64,000 nucleotides of DNA from the NCBI GenBank assembly GCA_003263775.1, contig JYJJ01000057.1:372001-436000 (forward strand), given 5' to 3'. Below the pieces are notes generated by a model, which was not told the DNA's origin, made no database searches, and saw nothing but the letters and a program-made list of their open reading frames with translations. Position numbers and translations under genes: made by a program. Of this stretch, positions 36,584 to 44,749 are shown piece by piece; position 1 is the stretch's first letter; every line of letters begins with the position of its first letter. The stretch comes from Vibrio maritimus. Its GTDB lineage: Bacteria; Pseudomonadota; Gammaproteobacteria; Enterobacterales; Vibrionaceae.

Positions 36584-37678
36584 ATGGGCAAGCGATACGT
36601 TATAAGCAATAAGCATCACGATAATTTCATGCTAGCACAGCGTCACGTCGACAAGATTGCGCTGGTGACTGAAGGTGGTGGACAGCGCGGTATTTTCACC
36701 GCTGGTGTGCTGGATGCTTTCTTACGAGCGGAGTTTAATCCTTTCGACCTACTTATCGGCACGTCAGCAGGGTCGCTGAATCTCGCCTCTTATATTTGCG
36801 GTCACCAAGGCCATGCTTACAAGGTGATCGCAGAAGCTACTCGCCATCCAGAGTTCTTTACCTTAGCTAAGTATCTGCTAAGCGGTGAAGGGCTCGATCT
36901 TGACTTTCTTGTCGATAGTGCCGAATCAAGGATTCCCCTTAATTGGGATAAAGGTGCGGATTTCCTAAAAACCAAACAAGTTGTTGCCGTTGCGACCCAT
37001 GGAACCGAACTCACCAGTGCCTGTTTTGATGTCACTCGGGAAAATTGGAAGCATGTGTTAAGCGCTTCTTGCGCGATCCCTGCGCTTCACAAACGCCCTG
37101 TTGTCTTTGATGACACTCGTTGGTTTGATGGTGGTATTGCTGCGCCCATTCCAGTGGAAGAAGCCTACCGACGAGGCTACAAACATATTGTTGTGGTCAG
37201 AACCATGCCGATAGACTTTGAAGATCACCACCCTATGCTCGAAGTGTTTTTGAAACGTGCACCATCGAAAACACTTACTGAGTTGTCGGCAATGCTGATT
37301 AAGCATGAAGAGAGCTATCGTCAGACTCAACGCTTTCTAGCCTCGCCGCCGGACGATGTAGAAATCTATGAGATTTCTCCTGACAGAGTTCTGCAATCCT
37401 CTGTTATAGGTAGCACCAAAAAGCAATTAGACTCAGATTATATGCATGGCGTGCGCCTTGGCCGTCTCTTTGTTGAAAGCGTGGGAAGAAAGCTTGATAT
37501 CCCTTACAAACCTTATCAGCGCTATATGATACAGACCTCAGAGTTTGCATCACAGGCGCAAAACAGCGAACGGGTAGAAACAACATGGGCATCCCGTACG
37601 ACAGGGCAATTTGAGGGTGAGGCTGGTGTCAATATAGAGTGGATTAACGTCAACCCAATCGTCACCAAAGAGCGATAG
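36584..37678 (+). CDS. Patatin-like phospholipase, YjjU type
   Basis: A patatin-family serine hydrolase. The oxyanion loop GGGQRG is at residues 31-36, the nucleophile serine is S61 in GTSAGS, and the catalytic aspartate is in DGG (about 182). The open frame gives 364 residues, but the last 50 or so look like the N-terminus of the next gene's lysophospholipase (FEGEAGVNIEWINVN). A missing G in the GGG at 37483-37485 would move the natural stop to 37495-37497, giving a normal protein of about 304 residues. The apparent extension is therefore probably an artefact. Confidence 0.82.
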   Translation: MGKRYVISNKHHDNFMLAQRHVDKIALVTEGGGQRGIFTAGVLDAFLRAEFNPFDLLIGTSAGSLNLASYICGHQGHAYKVIAEATRHPEFFTLAKYLLSGEGLDLDFLVDSAESRIPLNWDKGADFLKTKQVVAVATHGTELTSACFDVTRENWKHVLSASCAIPALHKRPVVFDDTRWFDGGIAAPIPVEEAYRRGYKHIVVVRTMPIDFEDHHPMLEVFLKRAPSKTLTELSAMLIKHEESYRQTQRFLASPPDDVEIYEISPDRVLQSSVIGSTKKQLDSDYMHGVRLGRLFVESVGRKLDIPYKPYQRYMIQTSEFASQAQNSERVETTWASRTTGQFEGEAGVNIEWINVNPIVTKER

Positions 37679-38487
37679 TGTTGGTGCAAGGGCGAAATGA
37701 AACCTTCTGGAAGTATCAAGAGTTAATCCACGAGCTTAGCCAGTACTTCAGTGTGTACACATACGATCATCGCGGTCAGGGCGAGTCTGAGCGCTTGGTT
37801 GAGGAATCAGAGCTTGGTCATATTGATGATTTTCGCCGTTATGTAGAAGACTTAGCGACCTTCGTTGAAACGGTTGTTCATGAGCGAGGTGGTCATGATG
37901 AGATTGAAATGTTAGCTCATTCGATGGGCGGTGCTGTCGCGACTCAATACTTAGCCACAAAACCGAACAAGGTAAAGTCATGTGTGCTAACAAGCCCTAT
38001 GTTTGGTTTAAAATTACCCAAAGTTGTAGGTGGACTTCATTCTGCAACCATTAAAGTCATCAGCCAGCTACAAAAAACACCTCACTACGCGCCCACACAA
38101 ACAGCGTTTGTGGCTAAGTCGTTTGAAAACAATGACCATACGACGAGTAAAGTCCGTTTTCAGGCGTACAGCAACTTGTTAACCAGTAATCCACACTTGC
38201 GGCTAGGCGGAGTCAGCCCAAAATGGATCACTGAAGCGATGGCAGCCGGAAAGCAATGTTTGCACTACGCCAAATCTATCACCACACCGATACTCATCAT
38301 CCAACCAGAAGCGGACAATGTGGTATTCAATCCCGCTCAGGATTTATTTAACGAGCGCTGCCTAACTTCTCGAATATTGAGTGTCCCTCATGCTCGACAT
38401 GATATTTTGATAGAAGCTGACCGTTATCGAGATTGGACTCTAAAACACATCTTTAATTTCTATGACCACAGATACAAAAACGTTTAA
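37526..38487 (+). CDS. pldB: Lysophospholipase L2-like alpha/beta hydrolase (one frameshift)
   Basis: Monoacylglycerol lipase/PldB-type hydrolase of about 320 residues. Landmarks are VLVQGRNETFWKYQEL, YDHRGQGESERL, and the nucleophile elbow AHSMGGA; the late histidine is in PHARHDILIEAD. Its N-terminus (from the ATG at 37526) is read through from the patatin gene. One base is missing at about 37673, after VTKER, after which the rest is open to 38487. PldB from E. coli (340 residues) aligns over the whole length in memory. The two lipid hydrolases form an operon and may act on neighbouring phospholipid breakdown steps. Confidence 0.8.
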
Positions 38488-38565
38488 ACTCTGAGGGGTT
38501 ACACTAGCATCACGCTAGTATGTCATCGCCGAACCAATAACGACAAATAGAGCAGGGAGCCAGAT

Positions 38566-38868
38566 TTGTTTGCCGTCATCTTTAAAGCTACTATTCGAAC
38601 TCTTGATAAAGAGTACTCTCTTTACGCTAATCAGTTACGTGAACTTGCTATGTCAAAATACGGGTGTACTGACTTTGTCAGTAGCTGTGAAGGTAATCAA
38701 GAACTCGCCATTTCTTATTGGTCATGTGAGCAAGACATTGCGCGATGGCACAATGATCCACTACATAAACGAGCCCAGCAACTGGGCAAAGATAAATGGT
38801 ATTTGAACTACACCGTTGAAGTCGTTGAGGTAAAAAGGAGTTACTCAAATGAACGTGTCGTATCGTGA
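38566..38868 (+). CDS. Antibiotic biosynthesis monooxygenase (ABM)-family protein
   Basis: A 100-residue dimeric alpha+beta barrel protein of the ABM type, starting at TTG (38566) behind AGGGAG. The family shows FKATIRTLDKEYSLYANQLR, then FVSSCEGNQELAISYWSCEQDIARWHNDPLHKRAQ. Such proteins include quinol monooxygenases and haem-degrading enzymes, and many have no known substrate. It overlaps the start of the following acetyltransferase by 20 bases. Confidence 0.82.
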   Translation: MFAVIFKATIRTLDKEYSLYANQLRELAMSKYGCTDFVSSCEGNQELAISYWSCEQDIARWHNDPLHKRAQQLGKDKWYLNYTVEVVEVKRSYSNERVVS

Positions 38869-39286
38869 AATGCAGGTCGCGGACTATGATGCAGTGATGG
38901 CATTGTGGAATGAAACGGAGCATATGTTAATCCGTGAAGCGGATAGCCGAGAAAATGTGACGGCTTATCTCGACAAGAACCCAAACATGAGTTTTGTTGC
39001 GACGGTTCATAGCAAAGTTGTTGGGGCAGTCCTTGCTGGGACAGATGGTCGTCGGGGCTATCTTCAGCATCTCGCGGTTGATGAAGGATATCGAGGTCAA
39101 CGGATTGGAAAAACACTGGTTGAGAAAGTGACCGCCGCGTTTTGCACACATTGGTATCAGCAAGACCCACTTATTTGTCAATGCAGAGAACGAGCAAGTG
39201 CAAAGGTTTTACCAATCCATGGGTGGGAAGTGCGCCAAGAAGTAAAAATGTACTCCTTTAATTCATCCGCTAATCTGGATATCTAA
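38849..39286 (+). CDS. GNAT-family N-acetyltransferase with a compensated double frameshift
   Basis: A 145-residue acetyltransferase with the acetyl-CoA loop LAVDEGYRGQRIGKTLVEKV. The reading frame looks unbroken, but residues about 98-124 make no sense as GNAT. The other frame there reads AHIGISKTHLFVNAENEQ and then VQRFYQSMGW, the expected conserved end. An extra T in the run at 39140-39143 and a missing G at 39221-39223 explain it and cancel out. The C-terminus (EVRQEVKMYSFNSSANLDI) is again in frame. This gene is the cleanest sign that the indels are sequence errors. Confidence 0.82.
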   Translation: MNVSYREMQVADYDAVMALWNETEHMLIREADSRENVTAYLDKNPNMSFVATVHSKVVGAVLAGTDGRRGYLQHLAVDEGYRGQRIGKTLVEKVTAAFCTHWYQQDPLICQCRERASAKVLPIHGWEVRQEVKMYSFNSSANLDI

Positions 39287-39313
39287 CTTTCTTATAGTGA
39301 TGGGTTAGGACGC

Positions 39314-39346
39314 GAGCGCAGAGTGTTAAGATTGGTCTCTGCGCTG
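39314..39346. other. Hairpin between converging genes
   Basis: AGCGCAGAG (39315-39323) and CTCTGCGCT (39337-39345) form a perfect nine-base stem between the stops of the acetyltransferase and the GlsB-like gene. There is no clear T-tract on either side. A bidirectional terminator is likely but not certain. Confidence 0.45.
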
Positions 39347-39354
39347 CATTCACA

Positions 39355-39606
39355 CTAGTTTTTGAGAAAACGATTGTAGACAAACAGCAAAACAAACGCC
39401 CCTAGAGTGGCAGTAATAATACTACCAATATTGACACCACTCGCGCCGCCGAAGCCCAAAAAACCGCCGATAAACCCACCAACAAATGCGCCAGCAATAC
39501 CCAGGCACATAGTCGCAATCCAGCCTCCACCGTCGTTGCCTGGCATTAACCACTTGGCGAGTGCGCCAGCAATAAGTCCAAGAATAATCCACGAGAGAAT
39601 ACCCAT
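39355..39606 (-). CDS. GlsB/YeaQ/YmgE-family stress-response membrane protein
   Basis: An 83-residue, glycine-rich protein with three predicted membrane helices. It begins MGILSWIILGLIAGALAKWL, then has the family's MPGNDGGGWIATMCLGIAGA and FIGGFLGF stretches. Members are induced by stationary phase, acid or osmotic stress, with unknown biochemical role. The start at 39606 follows GGAGTTAACT. Confidence 0.88.
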   Translation of the reverse strand: MGILSWIILGLIAGALAKWLMPGNDGGGWIATMCLGIAGAFVGGFIGGFLGFGGASGVNIGSIITATLGAFVLLFVYNRFLKN

Positions 39607-39788
39607 AGTTAACTCCTTCGAAGTGAGAATCTTCTTAAGCATAGTCGATATGCGTCTATTGCTTAGCCCTTAATGCCGGTTGAAGGTGATCATCTAAGCA
39701 ATCTCACATTAGAGACCATTGGTAAGTCCCGATAGTGTTCTATTATTAGGGAACAAATAAAAAACTTAGCACCATCAAGGAGTTTTGA

Positions 39789-41490
39789 ATGCGTGTTTCC
39801 TTTTCCTCGGTATTTTCTGCTTTTCCTTTGCAGCGCAGATGGTCAGCCATTTTTCTATCGTTATTTTTGGTTTGTTTTAGTGGAACTCTCTTCGCTGAGA
39901 GTGAATCGGCGCAAACTGCATCTCCCGCGGCAACGAAAGTTGAAGCCGCTCTAAAGCGTGTCAACGGTGAAATTCGCGATTTATCTGAGCAATTGAAAGT
40001 CACAACTGGCGATCAGAAAGATGCCATTCAGTTTCGCTTGTTTAATAAGAACAATGAGCTTCGAGAAGTAATTGGCAATGCTATTGATGCAGGCACATTC
40101 CCAAAGAGATGTTGATTGAGCAAGTGAGAGTCCAACAGCAATATACTATTGGGGCAAAAGAGTATCTTGAGAAGAAAATCGACGCCGTCTCTGAGGAATT
40201 TGACGGCGCGAAAGAGGAGAGTAAGCTTTCAATTTTGAACACCTATAGTGAGCTACAAGACTATTTGAATTCAAGCTACGATGCTAGCTGGCAAAACTTG
40301 GAGTGGCTCGACAAATTGGATGTGCGAGACGAAGATACGGAAGCAGAGTTTAAGCTACTCATTGGCAATGAATTACGTCTAACTTCGGCGTCGATTGAAT
40401 ATTTTGGCCAACAATCCACGGCGATCAGCGCGCAAATAGCTTCCGCACCAGAAGCGGATAAAGCGGTTTGCAAACCAGCCAACTCATTTTGAAGCAGCGT
40501 TTGAGTATTGAGACCAAAAGCCTACGAAACCTTATCGTACTGGGTGATGAAGTAGGGATAGACACGTCAGAATATAAGCGCCAAGTCTTTTCTATAACGG
40601 GGAACATTACCCAGGACATTCTCGATGGGAAAGTGATGCTGTCACTAATCAGCCATTGGTGGAGTCAGGCGGTAGATTGGCTCGCAGACAACGCGCCGCA
40701 ACAGCTATTCCAAGTGTTGATTTTCCTATTAATCCTGTTTGTCACTCGCGCTATCGTTAAGCTGGTAAGGAAAGTGGTCTCCAAAGCGGTGATCAACAAA
40801 AACCTCAAGCTGTCCCACCTTATGCAGAACTTCTTTGTATCGATGTCAGGCAATATTGTCTGGGTGATCGGTATTATGGTTGGCTTGTCTCAAATTGGGT
40901 TAAACCTTGCGCCTATCTTAACCGGTTTCGGTATCGCGGGTGTAATCATCGGTTTCGCATTGCAAGATACACTGTCCAACTTTGCAGCTGGGATGATGCT
41001 ACTTATTTATCGCCCGTTTGATGTTGGTGACTTTGTATTTGCTGGAGGTGTAGACGGTAAGGTAAGCCATATGAGCCTTGTGAACACCACGATCAGGACG
41101 TTCGATAACCAAATTATCATCGTACCAAACAGCAAAATTTGGGGTGACGTGATAAAGAATGTGACCCATGAACGTACACGACGAGTGGATATGGTTTTTG
41201 GTATCGGTTATGGGGATGACTTACTCAAAGCAGAAGCGGTTTTGACGGAGATTGTTACAGCGCACCCAGCAACGCTTAAGTCCCCAGAACCAATGATTAA
41301 GGTACACACGCTGAATACTTCATCTGTCGATTTTATTGTCCGACCTTGGGTAAAAACAGACGATTATTGGGATGTGTATTGGGACATTACTAAGGAAGTG
41401 AAGCTTCGCTTTGACAAAGAAGGTATTTCAATCCCATTCCCACAGCAAGATGTGCATTTGCATATGATTAAAGACAAGTTAACGGATTAA
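39789..41490 (+). CDS. MscS-family mechanosensitive channel, second paralogue (two frameshifts)
   Basis: About 567 residues after repair, with the same plan as the gene at 3700-5367: signal sequence, long helical periplasmic domain, membrane helices, pore helix GFGIAGVIIGFALQDTLSN and a C-terminal MscS domain ending in QQDVHLHMIKDKLTD. The C-terminal halves of the two proteins are nearly identical in many stretches. One C is missing at 40100-40102 (TTCCCCAAAG expected) and one G at 40465-40466 (GCGGGTTTG expected); both repairs give continuous family-like sequence. The span plus two bases is divisible by three. Probably a functional duplicate. Confidence 0.86.
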
Positions 41491-41919
41491 TAAGCCGAGT
41501 TTAGTGTTCTTACTCACAAAGTGAAGTGCGATTGTATTCACAAAACTTCTAGCCCAAGAGAGCTGCTAAAGTGCGACCATAACGGTTGGATGTTTAGTCC
41601 ATCTCTTGGGCTTTACTTATTCTTTGTTTCTCATGGATATGAAATCGGTCACATTTTTGTCTTAAAGCATGCATGTGATGTTTAACCAAAGCGGCAAGCT
41701 TGTCTCGGTTCGAAGTTGTCGTCTGGGCAGCGGTTAATGCCGTTTGGACAGGTAATCTTAAACGAGTCATCTTTCTTTAGCTGCTAATAAAGCGTTTGCT
41801 ACTTCAAATTTGAGGAAGGAGCAATAGGGTGGAGCGCTACAGGAGAATAAAGTCCTTTGAAATAACATGGTTTTTAATGTATTGAATTAATTAAATTTTC
41901 AATAGAACGGAATCATATT
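41491..41919. other. Gene-free region with long imperfect hairpins
   Basis: No reading frame with family features was seen in these 430 bases. AGCCCAAGAGA (41551-41561) and TCTCTTGGGCT (41602-41612) pair perfectly. Inside them CTAAA/TTTAG (41566-41570, 41593-41597) and CGACC/GGTTG (41574-41578, 41584-41588) extend the same stem. A second inverted repeat, CCAAAGCGGC (41686-41695) with GCCGTTTGG (41739-41747), follows. The first could be a terminator with only a weak T-rich tail, or part of a structured RNA. Confidence 0.4.
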
Positions 41920-42207
41920 ATGTTAGGTAAGCATCAGGAACCCTACGGCGCTTTTTATCGCTCCACTCACGATAACGAACATCTCGATACCAAGACGGAG
42001 CTTTTGGTGGGTTTATCCGCCGCAATGGCCATGAACTGTTTGCCTTGTACTCGTTACTATTTGCACGAAGCAAAGAAAGCAGGAATTACGAAAGGTGAGA
42101 TTTCGGATGTAACCGCGAAAGTGATGGCCGTCGCAGCGGGTCAGAAGAAGTTGCAAATGCAAGAGGTTCTGACTAAATACAACATTTCGTTAGATGATTA
42201 TGACTAA
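41920..42207 (+). CDS. Carboxymuconolactone decarboxylase/AhpD-family protein
   Basis: A 95-residue all-helical protein of the CMD family, with the AhpD-like redox motif CLPCTRYYLHEAKKAG (CxxC followed six residues later by His). That suggests a peroxidase- or thiol-linked role rather than decarboxylation. The opening (FYRSTHDNEHLDTKTELLVG) and helical length match the small YurZ-like members. It appears to be a lone gene preceding the LysE-type exporter. Confidence 0.85.
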   Translation: MLGKHQEPYGAFYRSTHDNEHLDTKTELLVGLSAAMAMNCLPCTRYYLHEAKKAGITKGEISDVTAKVMAVAAGQKKLQMQEVLTKYNISLDDYD

Positions 42208-42245
42208 CGCTCTCAACGGATTGTAGGTTGAGTTTTAGATAGCAA

Positions 42246-42884
42246 ATGGAGTTGATGATGTTCCCAATAGAAGTCTTTATCGCTTATACCACCGCATGTG
42301 TGTTGCTGGTGTTATCACCCGGGCCAGACAACTTGCTTGCTATAGGCAGGGGACTTAGTCAGGGCAAGCTTGCGGCTTTGGTGTCTGGCCTTGCTTCTGG
42401 TTGTGGGATCTTGTTTCACGTGATGTCGGCAACATTTGGGCTGACATTGCTGATTCAAACGTCTGAGTTGGTCTTTTACGCTGTGAAACTGATTGGTGCA
42501 ACGTACCTGATTTGGTTAGGAATAAAGGTGCTTAGGTCGCGAAGCTTATTCACTCTAGAGCCTGCCAAGCCAACGCCGTTAAAATCCATATTCTCGACCG
42601 GCTTCCTTTCGGCGGCACTTAATCCGAAGCCAGGCTTATTCGTACTCGCGTTTGTGCCTCAGTTTGTCAATCCACAACTGGGGTCAGTGACTTGGCAAAT
42701 GGTTGTTTATGGCTGTTGGTTCGCGTTACTTACCGCAGTCGGCTTTGCTTTGATGGGTGTGTTTGCATCCCGCTTGGTAACTTGGCTTAAGAATAAACCA
42801 AAGCTGGTGTCCGGGCTTAATGTTGGCGCTGGCCTTACTTTTCTTGGTTCAGGGTTTGCCATTGCACTGTTGCGTCAGAGGTAG
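42246..42884 (+). CDS. LysE/RhtB-family amino-acid exporter
   Basis: A 212-residue membrane protein with six predicted helices and the family motif LSPGPDNLLAIGRGLSQG (about residues 25-42). It exports an amino acid or related metabolite; RhtB-type members handle homoserine, threonine or leucine. Start codons at 42246, 42255 and 42258 are possible. The substrate is not deducible. It follows the CMD protein by 38 bases and may share its transcript. Confidence 0.87.
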   Translation: MELMMFPIEVFIAYTTACVLLVLSPGPDNLLAIGRGLSQGKLAALVSGLASGCGILFHVMSATFGLTLLIQTSELVFYAVKLIGATYLIWLGIKVLRSRSLFTLEPAKPTPLKSIFSTGFLSAALNPKPGLFVLAFVPQFVNPQLGSVTWQMVVYGCWFALLTAVGFALMGVFASRLVTWLKNKPKLVSGLNVGAGLTFLGSGFAIALLRQR

Positions 42885-42921
42885 TGCTAGGTGGTACTGA
42901 GTCCAGATCTTGGTTACTATC

Positions 42922-42954
42922 TAATGAATTCATTGCGTTAAAGTTAATTCATTA
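42922..42954 (+). promoter_or_regulatory. Inverted repeat upstream of the Dabb gene
   Basis: TAATGAATT (42922-42930) and AATTCATTA (42946-42954) form a perfect nine-base inverted repeat with a 15-base spacer, ending 13 bases before the Dabb start. The AT-rich palindrome looks like an operator or a site near the ribosome-binding region. No candidate regulator lies beside it. Confidence 0.4.
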
Positions 42955-42967
42955 ATAGGGACTTGGT

Positions 42968-43264
42968 ATGATACGTCATATATTGCTCATCCAATTCAAA
43001 CCCACGGCAAAAGAAGCTGACATCCTGGCACTCATGTCATTATTTGAAGCAATACCATCAAAGGTCGACGGTGTAGAAGCGGTAGAGTGGGGCATCAACG
43101 ATAGCCCTGAAGGAAAAAATAAACAGTATACTCACTCTGTGTTGATGACTTTTCCCGATGAACAAGGCCGTCAAAACTACTTACCGCACCCAGAGCACGA
43201 TGCGCTCAAAGCCGTGTTTCGACCACTACTCGAAGACATCATTGTCTTTGACTACTCTCATTAA
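42968..43264 (+). CDS. Stress-responsive Dabb-domain protein
   Basis: A 98-residue dimeric alpha/beta-barrel (Dabb) protein. It starts MIRHILLIQFKPTAKEADIL and ends with the usual HPEHDALKAVFRPLLEDIIVFDYS, where the conserved HP...H pattern is characteristic. Family members are stress-induced and of varied or unknown activity. It lies six bases upstream of arfB, with which it may be cotranscribed. Confidence 0.87.
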   Translation: MIRHILLIQFKPTAKEADILALMSLFEAIPSKVDGVEAVEWGINDSPEGKNKQYTHSVLMTFPDEQGRQNYLPHPEHDALKAVFRPLLEDIIVFDYSH

Positions 43265-43270
43265 ATTATC

Positions 43271-43681
43271 ATGTTACATATTTCAAATACCGTTACGATT
43301 GCCGATTGGGAGATTGAGCTTACCGCCATTCGCTCAATGGGCGCCGGTGGTCAAAAGGTCAATAAAACCAGCTCAGCGATACACCTGCGCTTTGATGTTA
43401 AACGTTCTTCATTGCCTGACTTCTACAAAGAAAGACTTTTATCGTTAACGGATTCGAGAATCACGAAAGAAGGCGTCATCATCATAAAGGCTCAACAGTT
43501 TAGAACTCAGGAGCAGAATCGTGAAGATGCTCTCGAGCGGCTCAAGCAAATAATACTGTCTGCGACAGTCGTTCAAAAAGCGCGGAGAGCGACCAAGCCG
43601 ACAAGAGCCTCCCAAAAGCGACGCGTCGATAACAAAAAGCGTAAGAGCCAAACAAAATCGCTTCGAGGAAGAGTTCAGTAA
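43271..43681 (+). CDS. arfB: Alternative ribosome-rescue factor B
   Basis: A 136-residue codon-independent peptidyl-tRNA hydrolase (YaeJ/ArfB) that frees ribosomes stalled on mRNAs lacking a stop codon. The GGQ catalytic motif is in SMGAGGQKVNKTSSAIHLRFD (about residues 24-44). The C-terminal tail is long and highly basic (RRVDNKKRKSQTKSLRGR), as needed to sit in the empty mRNA channel. The length is that of E. coli ArfB (140). Confidence 0.95.
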   Translation: MLHISNTVTIADWEIELTAIRSMGAGGQKVNKTSSAIHLRFDVKRSSLPDFYKERLLSLTDSRITKEGVIIIKAQQFRTQEQNREDALERLKQIILSATVVQKARRATKPTRASQKRRVDNKKRKSQTKSLRGRVQ

Positions 43682-43871
43682 ATTCAATCCGGAGGCTCTT
43701 CGTGTCCCTAACTAAGTGCATTTACGATTTTCAACGAGTATATGCTGACATGGTTTTGAGATCTAAACCTCACAAAACATAGTAAAGGCTGTTAATTTTC
43801 AACGAGATATGGATTTCATGACTGGGGAACGTATATTGTTAGCTTGAAGCTAGTAACCGAAGGAAAGATAG

Positions 43872-44327
43872 TTGGAGATTGTTAAGGACGATTTGCAGGG
43901 CCATCAAATTAAAACTCTACTTCAAGAGCACCTAGATGATATGTATGCCACGTCACCTGCGGAAAGCGTGCACGCTCTCGATATTGAGGCTCTACGTCAA
44001 TCTAACATAGAGTTTTGGACGGCCTGGAACGAGCAAGAGTTGCTAGGATGTATTGCATTGAAAGCTTTGGACAGTGAGCATGCGGAAATCAAGTCGATGC
44101 GCACTTCTCATAATGCGAGAGGCAAAGGGGTGGCGAAAAGGCTTCTCAATCACCTTGTAAGTCAGGCATCTGCGCGCGGTTTTTCTCGTTTAAGCTTAGA
44201 GACGGGGACAGAAGACTACTTTACAGCGGCTCGCACACTCTACTCCCGCCATGATTTTGTTGAATGCGATCCTTTTGCTGATTACGTACTCGATCCTAAC
44301 AGTGTGTTCATGACCAGACAGCTCTAG
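43872..44327 (+). CDS. GNAT-family N-acetyltransferase
   Basis: A 151-residue acetyltransferase starting at TTG (43872) behind AAGGAA. The acetyl-CoA loop is RTSHNARGKGVAKRLLNHLV (about residues 77-96), followed by FSRLSLETGTEDYFTAARTL and YSRHDFVECDPFADY. That arrangement resembles the YsnE/PaiA-like group as I remember it. Substrate unknown. The next gene starts nine bases after its stop. Confidence 0.84.
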   Translation: MEIVKDDLQGHQIKTLLQEHLDDMYATSPAESVHALDIEALRQSNIEFWTAWNEQELLGCIALKALDSEHAEIKSMRTSHNARGKGVAKRLLNHLVSQASARGFSRLSLETGTEDYFTAARTLYSRHDFVECDPFADYVLDPNSVFMTRQL

Positions 44328-44335
44328 GAGGCACG

Positions 44336-44686
44336 ATGTTCAACCTAATTCGTCTTGTCGTCATTGCCAATATTGTTGCTGCGTTAACTGTTTTTGGGCT
44401 AGGTTTGTTCATCCCGTTTTTTAAAGTCACCAACTTGATGGATGGAGCGTTTTTTAATGCCGCCTCAATATGGTGTGTTACAGCGCTGGTTTGGGATGGT
44501 GGAAAAATAAGCCGAACATACGATGTAGACCTGGTGACTCAAAAAGTGAAGGGCATGGTCGCCAGCCATGATTTGCAGGGCGAAAAGCACCAGCACTATC
44601 GTCAAAATTACAGTTTTGGTCTATCGCTGTTTATTGCAGGAGGGATACCAATGTTGATGGCGATTGCACTGTCGATCTTTTCGTAG
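44336..44686 (+). CDS. Hypothetical two-helix membrane protein
   Basis: A 116-residue protein I do not recognise. It has a hydrophobic segment at 5-29 (VVIANIVAALTVFGLGLFIP), another around 93-114 (FGLSLFIAGGIPMLMAIALS), and a polar loop between. The start has GGAGG upstream at 44328-44332, and it follows the acetyltransferase gene by nine bases, probably on one transcript. No function is suggested by the context. Confidence 0.65.
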   Translation: MFNLIRLVVIANIVAALTVFGLGLFIPFFKVTNLMDGAFFNAASIWCVTALVWDGGKISRTYDVDLVTQKVKGMVASHDLQGEKHQHYRQNYSFGLSLFIAGGIPMLMAIALSIFS

Positions 44687-44749
44687 CTCAATTTGTTTCC
44701 AGGAAAAGAGCCAGTGATGCCTGCGCACCACTGGTGAACCATGTTTATT

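Noticed and set aside
41700..41725. A tRNA-like T-arm sequence (GGTTCGAA) in the gene-free region.
   Set aside because: No acceptor stem, D-arm or anticodon arm can be built around it.
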